Shown here: positions 23,284-30,917 of the stretch, piece after piece
How positions within the stretch are numbered: position 1 is the first letter of the stretch
Layout: each line of letters starts with the position of its first letter
Assembly: GCA_002279765.1 (NCBI GenBank)
Contig: NCCR01000031.1
Coordinates: forward strand, 1 to 43,021
Direction: 5' to 3'
DNA length: 43,021 nucleotides
From: Verrucomicrobia bacterium 12-59-8
Lineage (GTDB): Bacteria > Verrucomicrobiota > Verrucomicrobiae > Verrucomicrobiales > Verrucomicrobiaceae
Notes under the pieces: generated by a model
Seen by the model: the letters and a program-made list of their open reading frames with translations, nothing else
Told to the model about the DNA's origin: nothing
Databases searched by the model: none
Program-made: the position numbers and the translations under genes

Positions 23284-24285
23284 ATGGGCGCCCCGCACCC
23301 CAGCACATCCCACCTCAGCCCCAGACCTGCCGGCAGCATGAGCGCCACCGACCTCTACTTCACCGCCCCGCTCGCCCTCCTGCACAGCGGCACCAGCGCG
23401 CTGGATGTGCTGGAGCGCTGCCTCTCCTGTGGCATCGTCAATGCAGGCATCGGCTACCGGAAAATCCATGGCGAGGCCGCTTTCCAGGAGAAGCTGGCCA
23501 AGGCCAGCGCCGAGACGGAAGCCCAGGGCGAGGACCTGCCCACCGTACACCCCTTGGATGCGACCCCGTCCTCCTTGGAGGCGGCGCTGGTGGGCGCACC
23601 CATCGTGGGCGTGCTGGGCGGCAGCCGCGCCACCGATGCCATCCTCTACTGCCAGAATCATCAGCCTGGAGCCGTCTTCTTCCGCCTCCGCGCCGACTGG
23701 ATGTGGAACGCCCTCCACACCACACGGGCAGACCACGGAGAGGAAGCTGAAGACTCCATGGTTTTCAAGCCGCTCTCCTGGCGCGAGTTCCGCATCCTCG
23801 CCGCCATCCTCAGCGCCAAGGTCAACACCTACGGCTTCACCTTCCTCGGCTGGGAGAGCATCCAGGCCCGCGCCTGCGGCTTCCACAGCAAGGCGCTCTT
23901 TCAGGCCGGAAAGGCCTCCCTGCCCGCGCACTGCCAGCCGATGTCCCGCCACGACATCCGCCGGGGGCTGGACCGGCTGGAGGCGCTGGGCTTCTACGCC
24001 CGCTGCCGCTACGCCACCGGCAAACGTGGCGGGTTGATGGCCTACTCCTTCCGCCATCCCAAGCGCGAGGGCCTAGTGGCCGCCATCCAGCAATGGGCCA
24101 CCGCCAACCAGGTCTTCCAGGCGAAAACCACCGCCCTGCGCGCCGCCGATCTAGCCGCCTTTGCGAAGCCCAAGCCTAAGCCCCAGGTGACGCCACAGGC
24201 AGGGGTCCTTCCGTCTCCCGGTCCCAGCCACAACGTGAGCTTTCGCCCGCAGGAGCCCCCGCCACGCCCCTGCCGCTACCCCTAG
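23284..24285 (+). CDS. Putative winged-helix DNA-binding (Rep-like) protein
   Basis: A 333-aa protein. ATG 23284 has GGAGAG 4 nt upstream and is preferred to the earlier in-frame start at 23197. Residues about 160-275 contain LSWREFRILAAILSAKVN, ESIQARACGFHSKALFQ, SRHDIRRGLDRLEALGFY then ARCRY and KRGGLMAYSF: an arrangement like a winged helix of replication-initiator or phage-type regulators. The first 150 residues are unassigned. The tail is Pro/Lys-rich (KPKPKPQVTPQ). The plus-one frame is open from 24239 to 24862, so the C-terminus may have been cut by a frameshift. Downstream are sets of short direct repeats. A replication role is inference; an unknown regulator is the alternative. Confidence 0.6.
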   Translation: MGAPHPSTSHLSPRPAGSMSATDLYFTAPLALLHSGTSALDVLERCLSCGIVNAGIGYRKIHGEAAFQEKLAKASAETEAQGEDLPTVHPLDATPSSLEAALVGAPIVGVLGGSRATDAILYCQNHQPGAVFFRLRADWMWNALHTTRADHGEEAEDSMVFKPLSWREFRILAAILSAKVNTYGFTFLGWESIQARACGFHSKALFQAGKASLPAHCQPMSRHDIRRGLDRLEALGFYARCRYATGKRGGLMAYSFRHPKREGLVAAIQQWATANQVFQAKTTALRAADLAAFAKPKPKPQVTPQAGVLPSPGPSHNVSFRPQEPPPRPCRYP

Positions 24286-24656
24286 CCGAGGGCCCATTCC
24301 AGCCAGCCTCCGCGCCCAGCGCCACACCGGGAGCACCGCGCCCACCCGCTCCCTGCCAACCTCAGAACAAGCGCCGAACAAGTCCGGGACAAGCCCTCAC
24401 CAACCAGCTCACCAAGCCCCTCACCAACATAAGGAGAAAGACTCTGGAAAGAGAAAGGCACTAAAGATAAAGACTTCTGAAAGAGACCCGGAAGACGCAA
24501 ACAAGCGCCTCCGGCGCGCCCTAAGTCTTGGAAGTGCCACTTCCACTCCAGACCCACCCGCAAGGCCCTGGGGCGCTCTCGCGGCCAGCCAGAATCCGAA
24601 CACCTCCAGCCCTAGACGGGTTGGCCAGGGGATAAAGAATGCGGGCGCTTTTCTTC
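24286..24656. repeat. Short direct-repeat arrays downstream of the Rep-like gene
   Basis: Three ACAAG at 24367, 24378 and 24389 (11-bp period, units like GAACAAGYSCS), then three CTCACCAA at 24396, 24408 and 24420 (12-bp period), then two near-identical 18-mers AAAGACTCTGGAAAGAGA (24437-24454) and AAAGACTTCTGAAAGAGA (24469-24486) 32 bp apart in a purine-rich, AT-richer stretch. Period close to one helical turn next to a putative Rep gene recalls iterons of a replication origin. The alternative is coding: in the frame open here the CTCACCAA units read as PHQPAHQAPHQ. The remainder to 24656 shows nothing else. Confidence 0.45.
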
Positions 24657-24863
24657 CTACAGCTTCCGCCACTGGTCCGGCCCACCGCCGGTGGTGTGAC
24701 GCACGCGCTCCACGTGCAGAGGCGAATTGGGCGACATCTCCCTGGCCCGAGCGATGGCTTCAGCCTGCGTGGCTTCGACAGCACTCGCTCTTTGTGAGTT
24801 ACCCTTCCTCACCGCGTAATCGCCCTCAGAACGCTTTTCGATATACAGTGGTTCAGTCTTCAT
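24657..24863 (-). CDS. DUF2188-like small protein
   Basis: A 68-aa protein. The pattern EGDYAVRKGNSQRASAVEAT then QAEAIARAREMS and a short beta end (LHVERVRHTTGGGPDQWRK) matches DUF2188, small alpha/beta proteins in which a query-like strand pair (W/YAVK...ga) precedes TQAEAIxxARE. Function of the family is unknown; members often occur in mobile or accessory DNA. The gene starts with ATG at 24863 after an AT-rich leader and faces the DUF1501 gene region from the same strand, with about 200 nt of non-coding DNA to the stop of that gene. Confidence 0.72.
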   Translation of the reverse strand: MKTEPLYIEKRSEGDYAVRKGNSQRASAVEATQAEAIARAREMSPNSPLHVERVRHTTGGGPDQWRKL

Positions 24864-25060
24864 AATTATAAAGGCTGCTACAATAGATTGCGTCTGTCAA
24901 CCTGACCCCCGAGCGGTCAATCACCCATGCCGCCGCAGCGAAGCTCACCGCCGCTTCGTTCATAATTCCCAGATAATGCCAAGCACGAATGGCATCTTAT
25001 CGGCACATCGTTTAGCACTTTCATCACCGCGCCTCCTTGCCGCAGTGTCCAATCGCCCCC

Positions 25061-26479
25061 TTACCCCACAATCCCCGGCACCAGCTCGCCATGGACGTCC
25101 GTGAGGCGGAAGTCGCGGCCCTGATACCGGAAGGTGAGGCGTTCGTGGTCGAGGCCGAGGAGGTTCAGGACGGTGGCGTTGAGGTCGTGGGTGTGGACGG
25201 GGTTTTCGGCGATGTTGAAGCCGAAGTCGTCGGTCTTGCCGTACACGGTGCCGGGCCGGGTGCCGCCGCCGGCCATCCACATGGTGTAGGCGTCTTTGTG
25301 GTGGTCGCGTCCGGGGGAGGTCTTGACGCCGTCGCCGTTCGCGCCCTGGCGCAGCGGGGTGCGGCCAAATTCGCCACCCCAGATCACGAGGGTTTCATCG
25401 AGCAGGCCGCGTTGTTTGAGGTCGCGCACGAGGGCGGCCATGGGCTGGTCCACGTCTTTGGCTTTGGCGGTGAGGGCGCGCTTGAGGCCGCCATGGTGGT
25501 CCCAGTCGGAATCAAAGAGCTGCACCATGCGCACGCCGCGCTCGATGAGGCGGCGGGCGAGCAGGCAGTTGTTGGCAAAGGAGGCCTTGCCGGGGAGCGC
25601 GCCGTACATGTCCAGCGTGGCCTGATTTTCCCGTGAGATGTCCATGAGCTCCGGCACGCTGGTCTGCATGCGGTAGGCCATTTCGTACTGGCTGATGCGC
25701 GTGGCGATCTCGGGATCTCCCACGATGTCGAGCTGCTGCTGATTGAGCGCTTTCACCGCGTCCAGCACATGGCGGCGGTCGGTGGTGCTTTGTCCGGGCG
25801 GATTGCCGAGGAAGAGCACGGGCTCGCCACTGCCGCGAAACGGGATGCCCTGGTACACGCTGGGCAGGAAGCCGGTGCTCCAGAGCGTGGAGCCTGCGCC
25901 GCCGGGAGGCCCGGACTGAAGCACCACGTAGGCGGGCAGGTCGCGGTTCTCGGTGCCGAGGCCGTAGGTGACCCACGCGCCGAGGCTGGGCCGACCGCCC
26001 TGGCCAAAGCCGGTGTGCAGAAACATCTGCGCGGGGGCGTGATTGATCTCGTTGGTGTGCAGGGATTTCACCACGCAGATGTCGTCCGCCACGGTGCCAA
26101 GGTGTGGGAGCAGCTCGCTGAGTTCCAGCCCGCTCTGGCCATGGCGCTGGAATTTGAACTCGCTGCCTGCCAGCTTGAGCTCGCCGCCGATGAAGGCAAA
26201 GCGCTTGCCCTTGGTCAGCTCCGCCGGGCAGGTCTGGCCGTCCATCTTTTGCAGCAGCGGTTTGTAGTCGTAGAGATCGAGCTGCGAGGGCGCACCGATC
26301 ATGTGCAGGTAGATGATGTGCTTGGCCTTCGGCGCGAAGTGGGGTCGCGGCCCTGCCAGCGCGGCAGCCGCAGGTAGATCCCGTGCGAGCATGGACCCCA
26401 GCGCCATGGAGCCGAGCCCCAGCCCGGACTGCCGGAAGAACTGGCGGCGGGAGACATCGAGGAACGCGGGGGTGGTCAT
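25061..26479 (-). CDS. Tat-exported DUF1501 protein (sulfatase-like fold)
   Basis: A 472-aa protein. Residues 10-16 are SRRQFFR followed by [16 protein letters not shown], a twin-arginine signal. Body motifs fit DUF1501: [81 protein letters not shown] and [13 protein letters not shown]. The family is abundant in Planctomycetes and Verrucomicrobia, usually beside DUF1549/DUF1553 cytochrome-type proteins, and shares the alkaline phosphatase/sulfatase fold; biochemical function is unproven. Here no DUF1549/1553 partner is adjacent. ATG 26479 was chosen over the ORF start at 26584 because the Tat signal begins there. Confidence 0.92.
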   Translation of the reverse strand: MTTPAFLDVSRRQFFRQSGLGLGSMALGSMLARDLPAAAALAGPRPHFAPKAKHIIYLHMIGAPSQLDLYDYKPLLQKMDGQTCPAELTKGKRFAFIGGELKLAGSEFKFQRHGQSGLELSELLPHLGTVADDICVVKSLHTNEINHAPAQMFLHTGFGQGGRPSLGAWVTYGLGTENRDLPAYVVLQSGPPGGAGSTLWSTGFLPSVYQGIPFRGSGEPVLFLGNPPGQSTTDRRHVLDAVKALNQQQLDIVGDPEIATRISQYEMAYRMQTSVPELMDISRENQATLDMYGALPGKASFANNCLLARRLIERGVRMVQLFDSDWDHHGGLKRALTAKAKDVDQPMAALVRDLKQRGLLDETLVIWGGEFGRTPLRQGANGDGVKTSPGRDHHKDAYTMWMAGGGTRPGTVYGKTDDFGFNIAENPVHTHDLNATVLNLLGLDHERLTFRYQGRDFRLTDVHGELVPGIVG

Positions 26480-26538
26480 GGCCGGGGTAAAACGTGCGGA
26501 GACGAGCGGAGATTGCAGTTCCTGCGGAACAGGGGAGT

Positions 26539-26559
26539 CCTTGTTGCACAGCAACAAGG
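26539..26559. other. Perfect 9-bp hairpin between divergent genes
   Basis: CCTTGTTGC-ACA-GCAACAAGG, a perfect inverted repeat with a 3-nt loop in the 98-nt gap between the DUF1501 start and the 78-aa gene. There is no T-run on the plus strand, so a leader structure or protein site is likelier than a terminator. Confidence 0.5.
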
Positions 26560-26577
26560 CTACTTTATGAATACCGC

Positions 26578-26814
26578 ATGGCACTGGGAACCAAAAATCG
26601 ACTGCATGAGACGGGCGTGGCCTGCAAGACCTACCTGCGTGAGCAGCACAGCGACCAGCTGGATCTGGTCACTGAGTTCATCGTGGAGATTGAAGGCACG
26701 GGCTCCAAGCAGGATCTGACGGCGTGGAATCAGTTCAGCGATCTGCGGCGCAATCAGGCCGAAATGCTGCAGCGCGCAGAGGCGGCGTTTCAGACGTGGC
26801 TGGCGGGCGGCTGA
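26578..26814 (+). CDS. Small protein of unknown function
   Basis: A 78-aa soluble, mostly helical protein ([20 protein letters not shown]; then [18 protein letters not shown] and [19 protein letters not shown]). It is not recognised. The ATG at 26578 follows a strong hairpin; an in-frame upstream start at 26494 would read through that hairpin and is less likely. Its last 25 nt overlap the 3' end of the convergent VanZ-like gene. Confidence that it is a gene is moderate: composition is protein-like and the antisense frame is the end of another gene. Confidence 0.55.
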   Translation: MALGTKNRLHETGVACKTYLREQHSDQLDLVTEFIVEIEGTGSKQDLTAWNQFSDLRRNQAEMLQRAEAAFQTWLAGG

Positions 26815-27230
26815 TCTGCTGCTGCCCCGCGCTTCGTAGTGAAGCAGCGTACCAGCCAGGTCAGCGTCAGCGTGGTCATGGCACCCGTGGCATCGGCGAT
26901 GAGGTCGCGCATGGTTTCGCGGATGCTGTACTGGATGTGGGAACCGAACGCGAGATCGGAGAAAAATTCCGCGAACTCCCAGAACAAGCCCACCGTGCAG
27001 GCGAGCGCAAAGGTGAAGAGGTAGCGGGCCAATGGGGTGAGCTTTCCAAACCAGTGCGCGAAGCAGTCCAGCGCATGCCAGAGGAAGAACGAGATGGCGA
27101 CTCCGCCGCTGTAATGCATGAGGAAATCCAACCGCTGCCGCCAGGGCGTGTGCTGGATCTGGTGATGAAAGACGAGAACCACCAGGGGGGCCCAGCCGGC
27201 GCGCAGGAGCAGGCGGAGCAGCGGTGTCAT
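26790..27230 (-). CDS. VanZ/DUF2238-like membrane protein
   Basis: A 146-aa integral membrane protein with four hydrophobic segments: LLRAGWAPLVVLVF, HYSGGVAISFFLWHALDCF, LFTFALACTVGLFWEFAEFF and TGAMTTLTLTWLVRCF. The conserved-looking GLFWEFAEFF...R-D-x-x-A-D-x-x-GA is the pattern of VanZ-like/DUF2238 proteins; VanZ itself lowers teicoplanin binding, but most homologues have no known role. ATG 27230 is used because it overlaps the stop of the upstream exonuclease by 4 nt (ATGA), implying coupling; the longer open frame upstream to 27389 is antisense-like. The 3' end overlaps the convergent small gene by 25 nt. Confidence 0.75.
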   Translation of the reverse strand: MTPLLRLLLRAGWAPLVVLVFHHQIQHTPWRQRLDFLMHYSGGVAISFFLWHALDCFAHWFGKLTPLARYLFTFALACTVGLFWEFAEFFSDLAFGSHIQYSIRETMRDLIADATGAMTTLTLTWLVRCFTTKRGAAADQPPASHV

Positions 27231-27778
27231 ACCTTCTTCCAGTCCACCTTGGCGATCTGCTCGCGGCCATTGCGGTCGTGGTATTTCACGTGGCCGTGCT
27301 CCACGCCGTACTCGTGGACGCACTTGGTCACTTTCACGTCGTAGCAGCAGTATTCGGCGATCTTGGCGACTTCGCCTTGCTGCCACCATTTGAGTGCGTC
27401 GAGGCCGTCGGCGGTCTTGCCCATGCCGAGCGTGGCTGCGGCCACGGCGTCGAGCTTGATGCGGTGGCCAAGCACCTTTTCGAGATCGATGAGCAGATCG
27501 AGGCTGTGCGGCAGATCGGCAGGGTCAAAGAGCAGGTCATGACCTTTGAGCACCTCGTAATCGAAGCCGATGTGATTGAAGCCGACGACGAGATCCGCGT
27601 TTTTGAGCTGACGGATGAGATCAGGTGTCTCTTCCTGCGTGTAGATGCTGTACTCGTTCCGCCCGGTGCTGAACGTGCAGGCCACGGAGATGCCCATTTC
27701 GTGCTTGTTGCCCCAGCCGCCGACATCGTTCGCGGTGCGGCGTGTTTCGAGGTCGAAATAAACAATGTCTCCAGCCAT
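27227..27778 (-). CDS. RNase H-like DEDD 3'-5' exonuclease family protein
   Basis: A 183-aa protein with exonuclease motifs of the DEDD class: IVYFDLET (D9, E11), LVVGFNHIGFDYEVL (Exo II with Asp), and IAEYCCYDVKVTK (Exo III with Asp). It resembles the free-standing RNase-H-like domains (YprB/helicase-associated) that trim DNA or RNA. The sequence between the motifs (LPHSLDLLIDLEKVLG; LGMGKTADGLDALKWWQQG) fits that subgroup. It lies 22 nt after infA and its stop overlaps the VanZ-like start, making an infA-exonuclease-VanZ unit. Substrate unproven. Confidence 0.82.
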   Translation of the reverse strand: MAGDIVYFDLETRRTANDVGGWGNKHEMGISVACTFSTGRNEYSIYTQEETPDLIRQLKNADLVVGFNHIGFDYEVLKGHDLLFDPADLPHSLDLLIDLEKVLGHRIKLDAVAAATLGMGKTADGLDALKWWQQGEVAKIAEYCCYDVKVTKCVHEYGVEHGHVKYHDRNGREQIAKVDWKKV

Positions 27779-27800
27779 GATCGCGAGGCGCGGCGAAAGC

Positions 27801-28145
27801 TTAGCCGATGCGATAAACGATGCGCGCCTTGTCCATGTCGTAGGGCGACATTTCGATCTTCACCGCATCGCCGATGACGAGACGGATGAATTTCTTGCGC
27901 ATCTTGCCTGAGATATGAGCGAGCACTTCGTGGCCGTTGCGCAGCTTCACGCGGAACATGGTGCCAGCGAGCACTGCGGCGATGGTGCCTTCGAGCTCGA
28001 TGGCTTCTTCCTTCTGTTTGCCAGCGTCCACAGGCTCCGGCGGACGTGGTGGTGGGATAAAGCGAGGTGGGCCGTTGCGACGAGGTGGGCCGCTGCGGCG
28101 GGCGGGGCCGCCGCGTGATGGACCGCGATTGGGGGGACGTGACAT
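27801..28145 (-). CDS. infA: Translation initiation factor IF-1 with Pro/Arg-rich N-terminal extension
   Basis: A 114-aa protein. Residues about 46-114 are an ordinary IF-1 S1/OB fold: [20 protein letters not shown], then [20 protein letters not shown] and [20 protein letters not shown] then VYR. IF-1 occupies the ribosomal A site during initiation. The first 45 residues are an added Arg/Pro/Gly tail ([20 protein letters not shown]...), absent from canonical 72-aa IF-1 and suited to RNA binding. ATG 28145 precedes the tail; no internal ATG exists at the domain boundary, so the extension is probably translated, though an upstream start at 28178 is open. It is the first gene of the minus-strand infA-exonuclease-VanZ unit. 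Confidence 0.9.
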   Translation of the reverse strand: MSRPPNRGPSRGGPARRSGPPRRNGPPRFIPPPRPPEPVDAGKQKEEAIELEGTIAAVLAGTMFRVKLRNGHEVLAHISGKMRKKFIRLVIGDAVKIEMSPYDMDKARIVYRIG

Positions 28146-28334
28146 GCGTAAAAAAGTAGGGTTTGAGGATGCTCCCACACGCGGGGATTACAAGGGTAAT
28201 TTTGTGCCGTGACTGGCGGGGAAGCCCGATCTGTCAATTCGGATAGACAAAAATCTCGCCGCCGTGCGTGCTGCGGCATCCCGGCCACCGCAGCACCAGG
28301 CTCATGCCGCCCGTGCAGAAACATGCTGGGGTGG

Positions 28335-29171
28335 TCAGTACAAATCCAGCGCCAGATCCAGCGCACGCGACGAATGCGTGAGCGCGCCCACGGAGATGGC
28401 GTTTACGCCCGTGGCCGCAACATCCTTGATGGTGTCAATGGTGATGCCGCCGCTGGCTTCCAGCCAGAGCCTGCCGTTCACGAGTTTGACGGCCTCCCGC
28501 TGCATGTCGGTGCTCATGTTGTCCAGCAGGAGCATGTCCACGCCGTCGAGCGTGAGGAAGTCGGCGACTTGTTCCAGCGTGGCGGCTTCGAGCTGCACGC
28601 GGGTGCCGGGGCGCTCCGTGCGCAGTTTGTGGATGGCGGCCTGGAGGGAGGTCAGGTCGCTGTTGGCGGCGAGGTGATTGTCTTTGACCATGGCGTGGTC
28701 GTAGAGGCCCATGCGGTGGTTGGTGCCGCCACCGTCTTTCACGGCGGCTTTTTCGATCAAACGCCAGCCGGGGGTGGTTTTCCGCGTGTCCCAGACCTGC
28801 ACAGGGTGCGGCTTCACAGCCTCCACATAGCGCTGCGTCTGGGCAGCCACGCCGCAGAGACGCTGGAGGAAATTCAGCGCGGTGCGTTCGGCGGTCAGCA
28901 GGGAGCGCGTGCTGCCGGCGGCCTTCATCAGGATGCTGCCGCGCACAAAGGGGCTGCCATCAGGAATGCAGACCTCCACTTCGAGCGCGGGGTCGATTTC
29001 TTGGAAGACAGCCACGGCGATTTCCGCCCCGGAGACGATGCCGGGCTCACGGGCGACGATTTCGGCCCGAGAGCGTGAATCTGCGGGAATGAAGTAGAGG
29101 GAGGTGACATCGCCAGTGCCGACATCTTCGGCGATGGCGGCGCGGATCAGGGCTAAAACGGAGGGTTCCAT
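28335..29171 (-). CDS. nadC: Nicotinate-nucleotide pyrophosphorylase (carboxylating)
   Basis: A 278-aa quinolinate phosphoribosyltransferase of normal length. It converts quinolinate and PRPP to nicotinate mononucleotide in de novo NAD synthesis. Seen: AIAEDVGTGDVTS near the N-terminus, TAERTALNFLQRLCGVAAQT, WDTRKTTPGWRLIEKAAV, GGGTNHRMGLYDHAMVKDNH, LEAATLEQVADFLTLDGVDM, LLLDNMS, LEASGGITIDTI and ISVGALTHSSRALD, which are the standard blocks including the substrate-binding Arg, Lys and His residues. It reads toward infA with 189 nt between, and is divergent from rplS. No nadA or nadB is in the window. Confidence 0.95.
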   Translation of the reverse strand: MEPSVLALIRAAIAEDVGTGDVTSLYFIPADSRSRAEIVAREPGIVSGAEIAVAVFQEIDPALEVEVCIPDGSPFVRGSILMKAAGSTRSLLTAERTALNFLQRLCGVAAQTQRYVEAVKPHPVQVWDTRKTTPGWRLIEKAAVKDGGGTNHRMGLYDHAMVKDNHLAANSDLTSLQAAIHKLRTERPGTRVQLEAATLEQVADFLTLDGVDMLLLDNMSTDMQREAVKLVNGRLWLEASGGITIDTIKDVAATGVNAISVGALTHSSRALDLALDLY

Positions 29172-29319
29172 GGGTGGGTGGAGGATAGGCTGGAGCGGGG
29201 AGGTTTCCAGTACGGGGAAAAACAGGTTGCTAAATTGTGGGAACTGTCCATCTTCTCCGCCCCTCGCCCCCGGCCGGACTGTTTGAAGGCCTTGCGCAGC
29301 GCGGATTTAGGAGTGTGTC

Positions 29320-29679
29320 ATGAGCAACATCATCGAAAAGATCAATCAAGAGCAGCTGAAGAAGGAAGTCACCGCTTTCACCGTGGGTGACAGCGTCAAG
29401 GTCCACACCCGAGTCGTTGAAGGCGACAAAGAGCGTATCCAGATCTTCGCAGGCATCGTCATCGCCCGTAAAGGCTACGGCATCAACGAAGCCTTCACCG
29501 TCCGCAAAATTTCCTATGGCGAAGGCGTGGAGCGTGTTTTCCCCGTGCATAGCCCAAAAGTGGCCAAGGTGGAAATCACCAAGAACGGCAAAGTGCGTCG
29601 TGCCCGCCTGCACTACCTGCGTCAGCGCCAAGGCAAGGACGCCATGTCCGTCAAGGACCAGGTCCAGAGCGAAAACTGA
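29320..29679 (+). CDS. rplS: 50S ribosomal protein L19
   Basis: A 119-aa L19. Seen: [60 protein letters not shown] and [20 protein letters not shown] then LRQRQGK, the full family signature. It sits at the interface of the two ribosomal subunits. AGGAG (29309-29313) lies 6 nt before the ATG and a strong terminator follows the stop, so it looks monocistronic. The usual partners trmD, rimM and rpsP are not adjacent. Confidence 0.97.
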   Translation: MSNIIEKINQEQLKKEVTAFTVGDSVKVHTRVVEGDKERIQIFAGIVIARKGYGINEAFTVRKISYGEGVERVFPVHSPKVAKVEITKNGKVRRARLHYLRQRQGKDAMSVKDQVQSEN

Positions 29680-29711
29680 GTTTTCCAAGAGTGTGTGTTT
29701 CCCAAGCAAAA

Positions 29712-29740
29712 GGGGAGGGCTGCAAAGCCCTCCCTTTTTT
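29712..29740 (+). terminator. Rho-independent terminator of rplS
   Basis: GGGAGGGCT (29713-29721), loop GCAA, AGCCCTCCC (29726-29734), then TTTTTT. A perfect 9-bp stem with a tetraloop and U-tract, about 33 nt after the rplS stop; preceding AAAA also allows action on the opposite strand, where the beta-helix gene ends. Confidence 0.95.
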
Positions 29741-29812
29741 GTGCCTGTCTCGTGAGATGCGGGGCGAAGCCGCCGCGATCCGCTTGTCACGCCCCTGAGC
29801 CTGGCTCATCTC

Positions 29813-30835
29813 TCATCTCACCACCAGGCCCCGTTGCTCCACCAGCCCTGGCACGGCCTCCTGCAGCCCCTGCGTGTTGCCCACAAACAAGCACTGGTCC
29901 AGCACCGTCCCCGTGCAGCTCGCTGCATTCACGCGCAACGCTGCGCCCTTGGATCCCACCACCTGCACCGCTGTAAACCGGTTCCCCGAAGAATTCGTCC
30001 GCGCATTGCTATCCACCTGATCCACAAAAATGCCATCCCTTCCGCTCCCGCTGACCAGGATGCTCTGAAACCGGTTGTCGCTCGAATGCCGCATGAAAAC
30101 CCCGTGCGTACCATTCTTCACCAGCCGTGAATCGCTGATGACATTGTGGTCAAAATTCAGATCCGTGGAAATCCCGGCGCTCCTGTTGTCATGCAGATAC
30201 AGGCCCGTGAACACACTGTCCTCCGTCTCATAGCAGGCCAGCCCGTCGAATTCATTGCGGCCTGCACTGAAGTCCCGCACCGTCACCCTGCGGCAGTGCT
30301 TCTCCGTCACCAGTCCGCCCGAGCGGCAGTTGTCCGCGCTCACCCGCAGCACCAGCACATCCTTCGCGCGCCGCACCACCAGCCCCGAGCTGCGAATGGC
30401 CGTGAACTCCCCCGTGTCGCATTTCCCATTCCAGCATTCACCCCGCTGCTGCGTCCGGTTGCCGTCTATCGCCAGATCCGCCACACAGATTCTGCGCACC
30501 TCCCGCCGCGGCGCATTCGCCTCATCCCCCACAATCAGCACCGGACAGCTGGCCTTCGCCAGCAGCCTGATCTTCGTCGCAGGCCCCGCCCCACGCAGCG
30601 TCACGCCGCTCGTCCGGATGACCACCGGCGCCGTGCAGCCATACGTCCCAGGGCCCAGCACCACCTCGCCCCCTTCCCTGCCACACAGCGCAATCGCCCG
30701 GTTGATCCCGGCTCCGCCCTCAGCCGGCCCCACATGAAAAACGCGTGCCTCCCCCGCCATGCCCCAGGTGCAGGCGAGGCCAAACAGCAGAGCAGTCTTT
30801 AACCAAGGAGGGGCGCAGATCATGTTTCGAGTCAT
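29813..30835 (-). CDS. Secreted right-handed beta-helix protein
   Basis: A 340-aa protein from ATG 30835 (MTRNMICAPPWLKTALLFGL), with a signal peptide ending near GMAGEA. The start has AGGTGA 5 nt upstream; ATG 30856 and 30823 are alternatives. The mature protein opens like pectate-lyase-superfamily proteins (VFHVGPAEGGAGINRAIALC, VVLGPGTYGCTAPVVI) and then has about ten repeating coils with N/D/G turns: SGLVVRRAKDVLVLRVSADN, CRRVTVRDFSAGRNEFDGLA, NVISDSRLVKNGTHGVFM, NRFQSILVSGSGRDGIFVD. It is predicted to be a periplasmic or extracellular glycan lyase/hydrolase or binding protein; catalytic residues are not identifiable. It ends 72 nt past the rplS terminator and starts 83 nt from the next minus-strand kinase stop. 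Confidence 0.8.
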   Translation of the reverse strand: MTRNMICAPPWLKTALLFGLACTWGMAGEARVFHVGPAEGGAGINRAIALCGREGGEVVLGPGTYGCTAPVVIRTSGVTLRGAGPATKIRLLAKASCPVLIVGDEANAPRREVRRICVADLAIDGNRTQQRGECWNGKCDTGEFTAIRSSGLVVRRAKDVLVLRVSADNCRSGGLVTEKHCRRVTVRDFSAGRNEFDGLACYETEDSVFTGLYLHDNRSAGISTDLNFDHNVISDSRLVKNGTHGVFMRHSSDNRFQSILVSGSGRDGIFVDQVDSNARTNSSGNRFTAVQVVGSKGAALRVNAASCTGTVLDQCLFVGNTQGLQEAVPGLVEQRGLVVR

Positions 30836-30917
30836 CCAGTCACCTGATATACGCATCCGGCACCCGACCTGGCCGTTCCTCTTCGTCTGCCTCCCGCACG
30901 CGGTCCGCGTGCTCCAG

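Noticed and set aside
24864..24900. TATAAT/TTGACA pair upstream of the DUF2188 gene
   Set aside because: The spacing on the minus strand is 24 nt and the TATAAT abuts the start codon, so it is not a usable sigma70 promoter.
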